Assembly: GCA_017305135.1 (NCBI GenBank) | Contig: JAFKNA010000020.1 | Location: 1 to 64,000 of the forward strand | Origin: Lysobacterales bacterium | Lineage (GTDB): Bacteria > Pseudomonadota > Gammaproteobacteria > Xanthomonadales > Rhodanobacteraceae | Direction: 5' to 3' | Length of the DNA stretch: 64,000 bases | Part shown: one piece after another, positions 1-7,698 of the stretch | Layout of the letters: each line of letters begins with the position of its first letter | How positions within the stretch are numbered: position 1 is the stretch's first letter | Notes under the pieces: model-generated | The model's input: only the letters and a program-made list of their open reading frames with translations | The model's database searches: none | What the model was told of the DNA's origin: nothing | Made by a program: the position numbers and the translations under genes

Positions 1-129
1 TACTCGATCGTGCGCCTCGGACGCGAGGCACTGGTGCGCCGATGGCCATGCGGCAGCCTGGCATCATGGCTGGATCGACTCCGAAACCCTGACGCCGAAC
101 TGCTCGCCGAGATGGGCCTGCCAGCATGA
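1..129 (+). CDS. 3' end of an unidentified gene next to the CRISPR leader
   Basis: The first frame is open from the window edge to a TGA at 127-129, giving the last 42 residues of a protein that ends in LLAEMGLPA. The fragment is rich in Arg, Leu and Trp. Its tail (LRNPDAELLAEMGL) loosely recalls the ends of small DUF1127-type proteins, but no family can be assigned from 42 residues. It ends 41 bp before the first CRISPR repeat and is on the strand the array is predicted to be transcribed from, so an upstream cas gene is possible. I could not match it to Cas1, Cas2 or Cas6 and make no such call. It could also be a chance open frame. Confidence 0.35.
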   Translation, partial: YSIVRLGREALVRRWPCGSLASWLDRLRNPDAELLAEMGLPA

Positions 130-170
130 AAAACGTGGGGAAACCTCAGACTCGGTCCCCATCGCCTGCT
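130..170 (+). promoter_or_regulatory. Putative short CRISPR leader
   Basis: This is the 41 bp between the upstream stop codon and the first repeat. It is locally less GC-rich at its start (a run of five A) and contains an inverted pair GGGGA (137-141) and TCCCC (156-160). Its position at the end opposite the decayed terminal repeat fits the leader-proximal side. No clear -10 box is visible, so the array promoter probably lies within or upstream of the preceding gene. Confidence 0.3.
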
Positions 171-2537
171 GTCCGGACCACAGCCCCGATCACGAGGGGA
201 TTAAGACCAGGCGCGGGTTGGTGGCCTGGCCGTGCGCGAATGTCCGGACCACAGCCCCGATCACGAGGGGATTAAGACCGATGGATGTGAACGTCTCGTC
301 GAAGCCGTCAAGTCCGGACCACAGCCCCGATCACGAGGGGATTAAGACCACGTCCTCCAGCACGTCCACCACCGACACCTGCGGTCCGGACCACAGCCCC
401 GATCACGAGGGGATTAAGACGCCAGTCGGCGGCGTGTCGAAGGTCAGCAGCGGTCCGGACCACAGCCCCGATCACGAGGGGATTAAGACGGCGACCGCTG
501 GCGTCGATATCCCGTCACAGGCGCGGTCCGGACCACAGCCCCGATCACGAGGGGATTAAGACTAAACCAGTTCATGCCCGGTTCGATCAGCGCCGTCCGG
601 ACCACAGCCCCGATCACGAGGGGATTAAGACCCAGCTGGGGAGCGCGGCAAAGACGCTGCTAACGTCCGGACCACAGCCCCGATCACGAGGGGATTAAGA
701 CCGCGCTGGCATCCTTGTAATCGCCACTGTCGGGTCCGGACCACAGCCCCGATCACGAGGGGATTAAGACTGGCCGCATTCGTTGTCCTGGCGCCAGTCT
801 GGGTCCGGACCACAGCCCCGATCACGAGGGGATTAAGACTATAACTCCGGCTCGTTGTCGCGGAAGTATTTGAGTCCGGACCACAGCCCCGATCACGAGG
901 GGATTAAGACGTAAACGTCACGGGCTCCCATCCCTTCCCCAGTGTCCGGACCACAGCCCCGATCACGAGGGGATTAAGACTCCATCACTGCAGATACGTC
1001 CACAGTAATGCCGAGTCCGGACCACAGCCCCGATCACGAGGGGATTAAGACAGCGCGGAGCGCGTCCCTCGCGCGGCCCGCATGGGGTCCGGACCACAGC
1101 CCCGATCACGAGGGGATTAAGACCGACGGCCTTCTGGGATTTCCTCGTCAGCGGGCCGTCCGGACCACAGCCCCGATCACGAGGGGATTAAGACACGTGG
1201 GCAGGCTATCCATCACTGCAGATACGTCGTCCGGACCACAGCCCCGATCACGAGGGGATTAAGACGGGCCGCTTCGGCATCCATCGCACGCTTGCGCCAG
1301 TCCGGACCACAGCCCCGATCACGAGGGGATTAAGACGCGGCTGATCCCACGCGTGAGGAATGCTGTAGCTGTCCGGACCACAGCCCCGATCACAAGGGGA
1401 TTAAGACGGGTGCGACTCGCGCGGCGCAACCAGGAACCGGTGGTCCGGACCACAGCCCCGATCACGAGGGGATTAAGACGCGCGCGTAGCTGGCGCACCA
1501 ATGATGGACGGCTGGTCCGGACCACAGCCCCGATCACGAGGGGATTAAGACCGCTTGGATAACCTCGGCTTTGGACGGGGCGCTGGTCCGGACCACAGCC
1601 CCGATCACGAGGGGATTAAGACAACAGATAATCGGCGACGGAGGCGCGCGTAGCGTCCGGACCACAGCCCCGATCACGAGGGGATTAAGACCGGATCCCG
1701 GTCCGCATCCGGGTTCGGCACCAGGTCCGGACCACAGCCCCGATCACGAGGGGATTAAGACCAAGGGCCATCGCCCTTCCGAACTGCCGCATCTGGTGTC
1801 CGGACCACAGCCCCGATCACGAGGGGATTAAGACGTTCTGCAGCGCCTTCAGTTCAGCCGCGAGTTGCGTCCGGACCACAGCCCCGATCACGAGGGGATT
1901 AAGACATGATGCCAGCCGCCTCCTTGACTTCGTCCGGCAGTCCGGACCACAGCCCCGATCACGAGGGGATTAAGACTTCCTCCCGCGTCGCCCCCGTCGC
2001 CCAATGTGTGTCCGGACCACAGCCCCGATCACGAGGGGATTAAGACTTCAACGGCTCATTGGGGATGGACTCGCGAGCGAAGTCCGGACCACAGCCCCGA
2101 TCACGAGGGGATTAAGACCCTTGCCATTTTCGTCCAGCGCGACACGTCCGTGGTCCGGACCACAGCCCCGATCACGAGGGGATTAAGACCGGCTCCACAC
2201 TTGGGCTTGTGGCACGTCAACGGTCCGGACCACAGCCCCGATCACGAGGGGATTAAGACGAGCAGCAGCTTGCTGTAGGTGGTCGGTGCGTCCGGACCAC
2301 AGCCCCGATCACGAGGGGATTAAGACGCGTTTCGGTCGTTTTGTACCCCCTTTAATGCGGTCCGGACCACAGCCCCGATCACGAGTGGATTAAGACTCAA
2401 AAAGGCCCATGCGCCAGACTTGGCGTTCGGTCCGGACCACAGCCCCGATCACGAGGGGATTAAGACAGCAGCGCGCGCATCCTTGCACGCGGCGGATGCC
2501 GTCCGGACCACAACCCCGATCACGAGGGGACTAAGAC
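171..2537 (+). CRISPR. CRISPR array, 34 repeats of 37 bp and 33 spacers
   Basis: A 37-bp repeat recurs 34 times with spacers of 30-36 bp. The first repeat is 171-207 and the last is 2501-2537. Each repeat starts with the 8-bp palindrome GTCCGGAC, has a CCCC-N8-GGGG stem, and ends in ATTAAGAC, which resembles the 8-nt 5' handle left by Cas6-type processing. Thirty-one copies look identical. Exceptions are repeat 18 (1371-1407, CACAAGGGG), repeat 32 (2360-2396, CACGAGTGG) and repeat 34 (two changes: CAACCCC and GACTAAGAC). Decay at the right end, the handle at the right end of each repeat and the hairpin just before it all indicate left-to-right transcription. The subtype is not assignable without cas genes; repeat and spacer sizes fit type I or III systems. 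Two spacer pairs overlap in sequence (see findings). Confidence 0.97.
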
Positions 2538-2694
2538 GGAATGTACCGCCGGAGCGTAGGTCGGCCCTACGTTGGTCGAAATACGAGGCGCGGGAGCTGC
2601 GGACCGCACGCGAGGGTGGCGATCGCACCTGCCGGGTGCCTTGGTCCTGCCCACGATCGGCGATAATGCTCCCTTCGTCGCCGCCTCCCATGCC

Positions 2695-3411
2695 ATGCCC
2701 GACCTGTCCGTCGTCGTGCCCGTGTTCAACGAGGAAGCCAACATCCTGCCGCTGCTCGGCGAGGTGGTGGCGGCCCTGCGTGGCCGGATCGCGTTCGAGA
2801 TCGTCTACGTGGATGACGCCAGCAGCGATGGCTCACCGGCGGTGCTGGCGCAGGCGAAGGCGGCGTTTCCGGAACTGCGCGTGCTGCGCCACGCCATGCA
2901 GGGCGGGCAGAGCACGGCGATCCGGAACGGCGTGAAGGCGGCGCGCGGGGCCTGGATCGCGACGCTGGATGGCGACGGGCAGAACGATCCGGCGGACATC
3001 CCGATGCTCTTGGCCCTGCGCGACGCATCGCCTCCCACCATCAAGCTCTTCGCCGGTTGGCGGGTACAGCGGCAGGACTCGGGCAGCAAGCGCTGGGCCT
3101 CGAAATGGGCCAACGCGATCCGCTCGCGGCTGCTGAAGGATGCCACCCCGGACACCGGCTGCGGCATCAAGCTGTTCGAGCGCGCGGCGTTCCTGGACCT
3201 GCCCTATTTCGACCACATGCACCGCTACCTGCCGGCGCTGATGCAGCGCAACGGCTGGGAGGTGCGCTCAGTGCCGGTGAACCACCGCCCGCGAGCCACC
3301 GGGGCTTCAAAGTACAACAACCTCGACCGCGCGCTGGTGGCGATCGCGGATCTCCGCGGCGTGGCCTGGCTGATCAGGCGCTCGCGCCGGCCCGGGGTCG
3401 AGGAAGTCTGA
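2695..3411 (+). CDS. Glycosyltransferase family 2 (DPM1-like)
   Basis: A 238-residue GT-A fold enzyme starting MPDLSVVVPVFNEEANI. It shows the usual order: nucleotide-binding VPVFNEE, then VYVDDASSDGS, then the DGDGQNDP metal-binding region typical of dolichyl- or polyprenyl-phosphate glycosyltransferases. The C-terminal YFDHMHRYLPAL and RATGASKYN stretches are also DPM1-like. No C-terminal membrane helices are present, so it is a single-domain form. The frame is open 41 codons further upstream, but family alignment begins at 2695, so that ATG was chosen. A weak promoter-like pair lies just upstream (TTGGTC 2641-2646, GATAAT 2662-2667, 15-bp spacing). It probably transfers a sugar from a nucleotide donor to polyprenyl phosphate; the donor is unknown. 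It stands alone between the array and the ribosomal protein operon. Confidence 0.88.
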   Translation: MPDLSVVVPVFNEEANILPLLGEVVAALRGRIAFEIVYVDDASSDGSPAVLAQAKAAFPELRVLRHAMQGGQSTAIRNGVKAARGAWIATLDGDGQNDPADIPMLLALRDASPPTIKLFAGWRVQRQDSGSKRWASKWANAIRSRLLKDATPDTGCGIKLFERAAFLDLPYFDHMHRYLPALMQRNGWEVRSVPVNHRPRATGASKYNNLDRALVAIADLRGVAWLIRRSRRPGVEEV

Positions 3412-3423
3412 TCCGCTGCGCGC

Positions 3424-3452
3424 TTGCCGGACGCGCGGGATTCGGCTATAAA
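3424..3452 (+). promoter_or_regulatory. Sigma-70 promoter of rpmB-rpmG
   Basis: TTGCCG (3424-3429) and TATAAA (3447-3452) are separated by exactly 17 bp. They lie about 165 bp upstream of the L28 start, leaving a long 5' untranslated leader. This is the clearest core promoter in the window and suits a highly expressed ribosomal protein operon. Confidence 0.7.
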
Positions 3453-3616
3453 GCGCGGCTCCCTTGAGCATCCTTCGCCCGTTCGGGCGCGCGGGGCCGG
3501 TCGTGCGGTCCGCCCGCGCCGGGTGATCGGGGACTTCCAGCACCGCACGGCGCATCGCCGTCGCTGGGCCGCCGTCGTCCTGGCCAAGGACGACAACCCG
3601 ACCAGAGAGGTTCGAC

Positions 3617-3853
3617 ATGGCCAAGGTATGCCAGGTCACCGGAAAGGCCGTTCAATCCGGCAACAACGTTTCCCACGCCAACAACAAGACGCGGCGCCGC
3701 TGGCTGCCGAACCTTCACGAGCGCCGCTTCTGGGTGCCGAGCGAAAATCGCTGGGTGTCCCTGCGCGTGTCCAGCCATGGGCTGCGCACGATCGACAAGA
3801 AGGGCATCGAAACCGTCGTTGCGGAACTCCGCAAGCGCGGCGAGAAGATCTGA
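3617..3853 (+). CDS. rpmB: 50S ribosomal protein L28
   Basis: A 78-residue basic protein of normal L28 length, starting [10 protein letters not shown], with the family features [15 protein letters not shown] and [10 protein letters not shown]. It is a structural protein of the large ribosomal subunit. An AGAGAGGTT Shine-Dalgarno region precedes the ATG. The zinc-binding cysteines of some L28 proteins are absent; only one Cys, in the N-terminal KVCQ, remains. It is followed after 13 bp by rpmG, the usual rpmB-rpmG order in gamma- and betaproteobacteria, and is transcribed from the promoter at 3424-3452. Confidence 0.97.
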   Translation: MAKVCQVTGKAVQSGNNVSHANNKTRRRWLPNLHERRFWVPSENRWVSLRVSSHGLRTIDKKGIETVVAELRKRGEKI

Positions 3854-3866
3854 GAGGTAAGCGAAC

Positions 3867-4031
3867 ATGGCAACCAAGCGCGACAAGATCCGCCTGATCT
3901 CATCCGCCGGCACCGGTCATTTCTACACGACCGACAAGAACAAGAAGAACACGCCGGAGAAGATGGAAGTCAAGAAGTACGACCCGGTGGTGCGCAAGCA
4001 CGTCCCCTACAAGGAAGGCAAGATCAAGTAG
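3867..4031 (+). CDS. rpmG: 50S ribosomal protein L33
   Basis: A 54-residue protein, [12 protein letters not shown]...[10 protein letters not shown], matching the cysteine-free form of L33 (no CxxC zinc knuckles), with the [22 protein letters not shown] core. Start is the ATG after GAGAGGTAAGCGAAC. It is the second gene of the rpmB-rpmG operon. The stop codon touches the first REP palindrome of the downstream repeat block, and a strong hairpin follows at 4129-4165. Confidence 0.97.
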   Translation: MATKRDKIRLISSAGTGHFYTTDKNKKNTPEKMEVKKYDPVVRKHVPYKEGKIK

Positions 4032-4128
4032 GAGCGAGCGTGCTCGCGACCGCCGACCCCGGCACAGCCGGCGGCAACGCATCGCGGGTCGCCTGCACGC
4101 AGGCTCCTGCGGGAGGGACATGTGCCTT

Positions 4129-4165
4129 CCACGAAGAACCCGCCCAGGAGGCGGGTTTTTCGTGG
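4129..4165 (+). terminator. Rho-independent terminator after rpmG
   Basis: A long stem, CCACGAA(g)AACCCGCC / GGCGGGTTTTTCGTGG, closes on the 5-nt loop CAGGA, with a T-run inside the 3' arm. It can end transcription of rpmB-rpmG and, because the stem is nearly symmetrical, may also work on the opposite strand. Confidence 0.8.
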
Positions 4166-4280
4166 GCGCATGCGACAGGCACGCGGATGTAGGAGCGAGC
4201 GTGCTCGCGACCCGCCCGCTGCGCACGTCGCGACCACCTGGGTCGCCTGCACGCGCTTCTACGGGAGGGACCTATGCATT

Positions 4281-4315
4281 CCACGAAGACCCGCCCAGGA
4301 GGCGGGTTCTTCGTG
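4281..4315. terminator. Second copy of the terminator hairpin, facing the pirin gene
   Basis: CCACGAAGACCCGCC, loop CAGGA, GGCGGGTTCTTCGTG. It is a near copy of 4129-4165 with a broken T-run. It lies 8 bp past the stop codon of the minus-strand pirin gene and probably serves as its terminator. Confidence 0.6.
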
Positions 4316-4322
4316 TCCGCGC

Positions 4323-5021
4323 TCAGCGGCTGTCCACCAGCACGACTTCCGCATCCTCGACTGCGCGGATGCGAAGTTCCGCCTCGTCCCTGATCGCGGC
4401 GCCGTCGCGGGTTCCGATGCGGCTGCCATTGACCTCCACCGTACCCCGCGCCGGCGCGAGGTAGGCGTGGCGTCCGGGGCCGAGCGCGTGGCGAACCTCC
4501 TCGCCAGCCGCGAGCGTGGCCGCCAGCACGCGCGCGTCGGCGCGGATCGGCAGGGCCTCGCCGTCGCCGTCATGGCCACTGGCGAGCGTGACCAGGCGCC
4601 CGCTGCGCTCGCCGCGCGGGAACGGCCGCGTGCCCCAGCTCGGCGTGCCGCCGCGCGCGTCGGGGATGATCCAGATCTGGAAGATCCGCGTCGGCTCGCT
4701 TTCGGCGTTGTACTCGGCATGGCGGATGCCGCTGCCGGCGCTCATCACCTGCACGTCGCCGGCCACGGTGCGGCCGCGGTTGCCGAGGCTGTCCTCGTGC
4801 GAGATGGCGCCCTCGCGGACATAGGTGATGATCTCCATGTCGGCGTGCGGGTGCGGCGGGAAGCCGGCGCCGGCGGCGATCTCGTCGTCGTTCCAGACGC
4901 GCAGGCGGCCCCAGCCCATGCGCTCCGGATCGTGGTAGCCGGCGAAGGAGAAGTGATGCCAGGTGTCGAGCCAGTCGTGGCTGGCGTGGCCGAGACCGGC
5001 GAGTGGCCTGCGTTCGATCAT
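4323..5021 (-). CDS. Pirin family protein (YhhW-like cupin)
   Basis: A 232-residue bicupin starting MIERRPLAGLGHASHDWLDT. The N-terminal cupin carries the pirin metal site: HPHADMEII plus the later H and E of RHAEYNAE. The RIFQIWIIPD stretch is the pirin-family signature before the second cupin. Members of this group (YhhW) oxidise quercetin in vitro, but their physiological role is unclear, so the substrate is not assigned. The frame extends 22 codons upstream, but the family begins at MIERR; GGAG lies near the chosen start. It is a cytoplasmic single gene facing rpmG. Confidence 0.9.
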   Translation of the reverse strand: MIERRPLAGLGHASHDWLDTWHHFSFAGYHDPERMGWGRLRVWNDDEIAAGAGFPPHPHADMEIITYVREGAISHEDSLGNRGRTVAGDVQVMSAGSGIRHAEYNAESEPTRIFQIWIIPDARGGTPSWGTRPFPRGERSGRLVTLASGHDGDGEALPIRADARVLAATLAAGEEVRHALGPGRHAYLAPARGTVEVNGSRIGTRDGAAIRDEAELRIRAVEDAEVVLVDSR

Positions 5022-5129
5022 GGCGGGACTCCGTGAGGCGCCGGGTGGCGCCGATCCCTGCAACATGCGGCCATTGTCCGGCGCCAACAGGGCGCGGCGG
5101 GGAAACGCTGCGTCGCCGCCTCTCGCCCT

Positions 5130-5903
5130 TCAGGAGCGCAGGCCGACGCCGCGCTTGAGGAGGTACAGGCTGAGCGCACCGAGCACCACCGCGAGGCCGA
5201 CCATCACCGCGAAGGCGACGCCGAGCGGCACGTCGCTGATGCCGAGCAGACCATGGCGGAACGCGTTGACCATGTACAGCACGGGATTGGCGTAGCTGAT
5301 CTCGCGCCATGGCGAGCCGAGCGCGTTGACCGAATAGAACACGCCGCCAAGATAGGTGAGCGGCGCCAGCACGAAGGTCGGCACCAGCGCGATGTCGTCG
5401 AATTTCTGCGCGAATACCGCGTTCACGAAGCCGGCCAGCGAGAACACGATGGCGGTCAGGAGCACCGTCGCCAGCGTGGCCAGCGGATGGTGCAGATGGA
5501 TGTCGGTGAAGGCCAGCGAGATGGCGAGCACGATGATCGCCACCATCACCCCGCGCAGCACCGCGCCGGCCACGTAGCCGGACAGGATCACCCAGCCCGG
5601 CATCGGCGAGGCCAGCATTTCCTCGACGTAGCGGCCGAACTTGGAACCGAAGAACGAGGAGGAGATGTTGCCGTAGCAGTTGGTGATGACGGCCATCATG
5701 ATCAGGCCCGGCACGATGTAGTCGATGTAGCCTATGCCGGGCGCCATCTCGCCGATGCGGCGGCCGATCATGGTGCCGAAGATGACGAAGTAGAGCGTCA
5801 TCGTGATCGCCGAGGGCAGCAGGGTCTGCGTCCAGATGCGCAGGATGCGCATCACCTCGCGGCGCGTGACGGTGCCCAGCGCGACCAGGTTCTCACCGCT
5901 CAT
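5130..5903 (-). CDS. ABC-2 type transporter permease (YadH-like)
   Basis: A 257-residue membrane protein of the ABC-2 family, with about six hydrophobic segments and the YadH-like N-terminus MSGENLVALGTVTRREVMRILRIWTQTL. The conserved LTYLGGVFYSVNALGSPWR and NPVLYMVNAFRHGLLGISD stretches near residues 180-225 are characteristic. Its start overlaps the stop of the ATPase gene by ATGA (5900-5903), so the two are translationally coupled subunits of one exporter. The substrate of YadGH-type exporters is not established. Confidence 0.92.
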   Translation of the reverse strand: MSGENLVALGTVTRREVMRILRIWTQTLLPSAITMTLYFVIFGTMIGRRIGEMAPGIGYIDYIVPGLIMMAVITNCYGNISSSFFGSKFGRYVEEMLASPMPGWVILSGYVAGAVLRGVMVAIIVLAISLAFTDIHLHHPLATLATVLLTAIVFSLAGFVNAVFAQKFDDIALVPTFVLAPLTYLGGVFYSVNALGSPWREISYANPVLYMVNAFRHGLLGISDVPLGVAFAVMVGLAVVLGALSLYLLKRGVGLRS

Positions 5904-6832
5904 GCGGCCACCTTGCCGCGGTCGACCAGGCGCACGAAGAGTTCCTCCAGGCGGTTGGACTTGTTGCGCATCGAGCGCACCGCGACGCCCGCCGCGGAGA
6001 GCGCGGCGAACAGCGAGTTGAGGTCGTGCTGGCGGGCCATCTCCGCTTCCAGCGTCAGTTCGTCCACCCGGCGAAGGTGCACGTTGGCGATCTCCGGCAA
6101 CTCATCGAGCGGCTCGGCCAAGTCGAGCACGAAGGTCTCCACGTCGAGCTTGCCGAGGAGCCGCCGCATCGAGGTGTTCTCGATGATCCGGCCGTGGTCG
6201 ATGATGGCGATGTTGCGGCAGAGCTGCTCGGCTTCCTCGAGGTAATGGGTGGTGAGGATCACGGTCGTGCCCTCGGCATTGATCGCGCTGATGAAGCGCC
6301 ACATCGAGCGGCGGATCTCGATGTCCACCCCGGCGGTCGGCTCGTCCAGGATCAGCAGGCGCGGCTCGCTCATCATCGCGCGGGCGATCATCAGGCGCCG
6401 CTTCATGCCGCCGGAGAGGGCGCGCGCGGTGTGGTGGGCCTTATCCCAGAGGGCGAGCTGCTTCAGGTATTTTTCCGCGCGGCGGCAGGCTTCCGCGCGC
6501 GGGATGCCGTAGAAGCCCGCCTGGTTGACGCAGATGTCGAACGGCTTCTCGAACATATTGAAGTTGATTTCCTGCGGCACCAGGCCGATCAGGCGCATCG
6601 CCGCGCTGCGCTCGTTGCGGATCGACACGCCGAAGATGCGCGCATCGCCCGCGGTCGCGTTGACCAGCGAGGAGAGGATGCCGATCAGGGTCGACTTGCC
6701 GGCGCCGTTCGGCCCGAGCAGGGCGAAGAAATCGCCCTGCTGCACGGTCAGCGAGACGCCCTTCAGCGCCTCCACGCCGCTGGCATAGGTTTTCTTGAGC
6801 TCGATGACCTCGAGCGCAGGGATGTCGGTCAT
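5900..6832 (-). CDS. ABC transporter ATP-binding protein (YadG-like)
   Basis: A 310-residue ATPase starting MTDIPALEVIELKKTY. Walker A is GPNGAGKST, the signature is LSGGMKRRL, Walker B is LLILDEPTAG, and the H-loop is TTHYLEEAEQ. The C-terminal region after residue 230 is the usual extension of drug/polysaccharide-type ABC-2 ATPases. The open frame continues far upstream across the divergent reductase gene, but family homology starts at 6832, so that ATG is chosen. It powers the permease at 5130-5903, with which it overlaps by 4 bp. Confidence 0.93.
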   Translation of the reverse strand: MTDIPALEVIELKKTYASGVEALKGVSLTVQQGDFFALLGPNGAGKSTLIGILSSLVNATAGDARIFGVSIRNERSAAMRLIGLVPQEINFNMFEKPFDICVNQAGFYGIPRAEACRRAEKYLKQLALWDKAHHTARALSGGMKRRLMIARAMMSEPRLLILDEPTAGVDIEIRRSMWRFISAINAEGTTVILTTHYLEEAEQLCRNIAIIDHGRIIENTSMRRLLGKLDVETFVLDLAEPLDELPEIANVHLRRVDELTLEAEMARQHDLNSLFAALSAAGVAVRSMRNKSNRLEELFVRLVDRGKVAA

Positions 6833-6919
6833 GGGGGTCAGGGAACGGGCTGCGGGCGGGGCGGATCGCGGCAGCCTGCTAGTATAGCCGGCTGTCCGCT
6901 TTGCCCGTGTCGCGTCCCG

Positions 6920-7663
6920 ATGGAACACTTCCAGCTTCGCCTCGTCGCGAGCCACATGCTCGCCCCTGCCGTGCGCCACATGGTCTTCGAGCGCGCCGAC
7001 GGCCAGCCGTTCGCGTTCCTGCCGGGCCAGTTCATCCAGGTCCATTTCCACTACGCGGACGGCAAGCCGACCAAGCGCAGCTATTCGGTGGGCACGGTGG
7101 GCGACGGCAGCAGCCCGGTCATGCAGCTGGAGATCGCGGTGTCCTACGTCGATGGCGGCGCGGCGACGGCGCTCCTGTCCACGCTCGACGAGGGCGAACT
7201 CATCAACGCCAGCGGCCCGTACGGGCGCTTCTGCCTGCAGCCGGCCGACGACAACCGGCGCTACCTGCTGGTGGCGACCGGCACCGGCGTGACGCCCTAC
7301 CGCGCGATGCTGCCGCTGATCCGCGAGCTGACAACGAGCCGCGGCTACCGCTTCGCGCTGGTCTACGGCGCGCGCAACGAGGCCGAGCTCCTCTATGGCG
7401 AGGAATTCGAGGCGTTCGCGCGCGAGGTGCCCGGCTTCAGCTTCCATCCCTGCTTCAGCCGCGTGCCGCGTGCCGTACCGCGCCCGCACGACCGCAACGG
7501 CCGCGTGCAGGTCGCCCTCGGCGAGCTCTCGCCGAATGCCGAGGAGGACATCGCCTATCTCTGCGGCAATCCGGACATGGTCGACGAGTCCTTCGCCATG
7601 CTGAAGGCGGCCGGCCTGCACGTCTCGCGCATCCGCCGCGAGAAATACGTGTCGGCGCGCTGA
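6920..7663 (+). CDS. fpr: Ferredoxin--NADP+ reductase family protein
   Basis: A 247-residue flavoprotein starting MEHFQLRLVASHMLAP. The FAD-binding beta-barrel carries RSYSVGT (the RxYS FAD motif). The NADP domain begins with VATGTGVTPYRAM and ends with YLCGNPDMVDESFAML. It moves electrons between NAD(P)H and ferredoxin/flavodoxin-type partners; the exact partner is not visible. Length matches the short bacterial Fpr class. It is divergent from the ABC exporter; a TATAGC box lies in the 87-bp gap near 6883. The symbol is a family-level assignment. Confidence 0.82.
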   Translation: MEHFQLRLVASHMLAPAVRHMVFERADGQPFAFLPGQFIQVHFHYADGKPTKRSYSVGTVGDGSSPVMQLEIAVSYVDGGAATALLSTLDEGELINASGPYGRFCLQPADDNRRYLLVATGTGVTPYRAMLPLIRELTTSRGYRFALVYGARNEAELLYGEEFEAFAREVPGFSFHPCFSRVPRAVPRPHDRNGRVQVALGELSPNAEEDIAYLCGNPDMVDESFAMLKAAGLHVSRIRREKYVSAR

Positions 7664-7698
7664 AGCGTCGAAGCCATCCTTCAAGGGAAGCCCACGGC

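Larger units (their letters stand above)
4030..4315. repeat. Two tandem copies of a REP pair plus terminator unit
   Basis: A unit of about 150-160 bp occurs twice, starting near 4030 and 4192. Each copy has a REP palindrome (AGGAGCGAGCGTGCTCGCGAC at 4030-4050 and 4192-4212, first base shared with GTAGGAGC context). It then has an inverted partner around GGGTCGCCTGCACGC (4086-4100 and 4240-4254). It ends in a near-identical CCACGAAG...CGTG hairpin. The arrangement looks like a duplicated BIME/REPIN-type element in the convergent gap between rpmG and the pirin gene. No REP-associated transposase is seen in the window. Confidence 0.75.

Noticed and set aside
1-129. Calling the left-edge fragment a cas gene
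   Set aside because: Only 42 C-terminal residues are visible and no Cas signature is present; location next to the array alone is not enough.
702-2500. Short match between spacers 8 and 33 (GCATCCTTG)
   Set aside because: Nine bases in the interior of both spacers is within chance for GC-rich sequence and lacks the end-to-start layout of the reported pairs.
218-2935. Several open frames inside the CRISPR array encoding repeats such as PDHSPDHEGIKT
   Set aside because: They are the CRISPR repeat read in different frames; the periodic peptide pattern is an artefact of the array, not a gene.
4007-4284. Short minus-strand frames across the REP/terminator block
   Set aside because: They translate the repeated REP units (similar peptides twice) and have no gene-like start.
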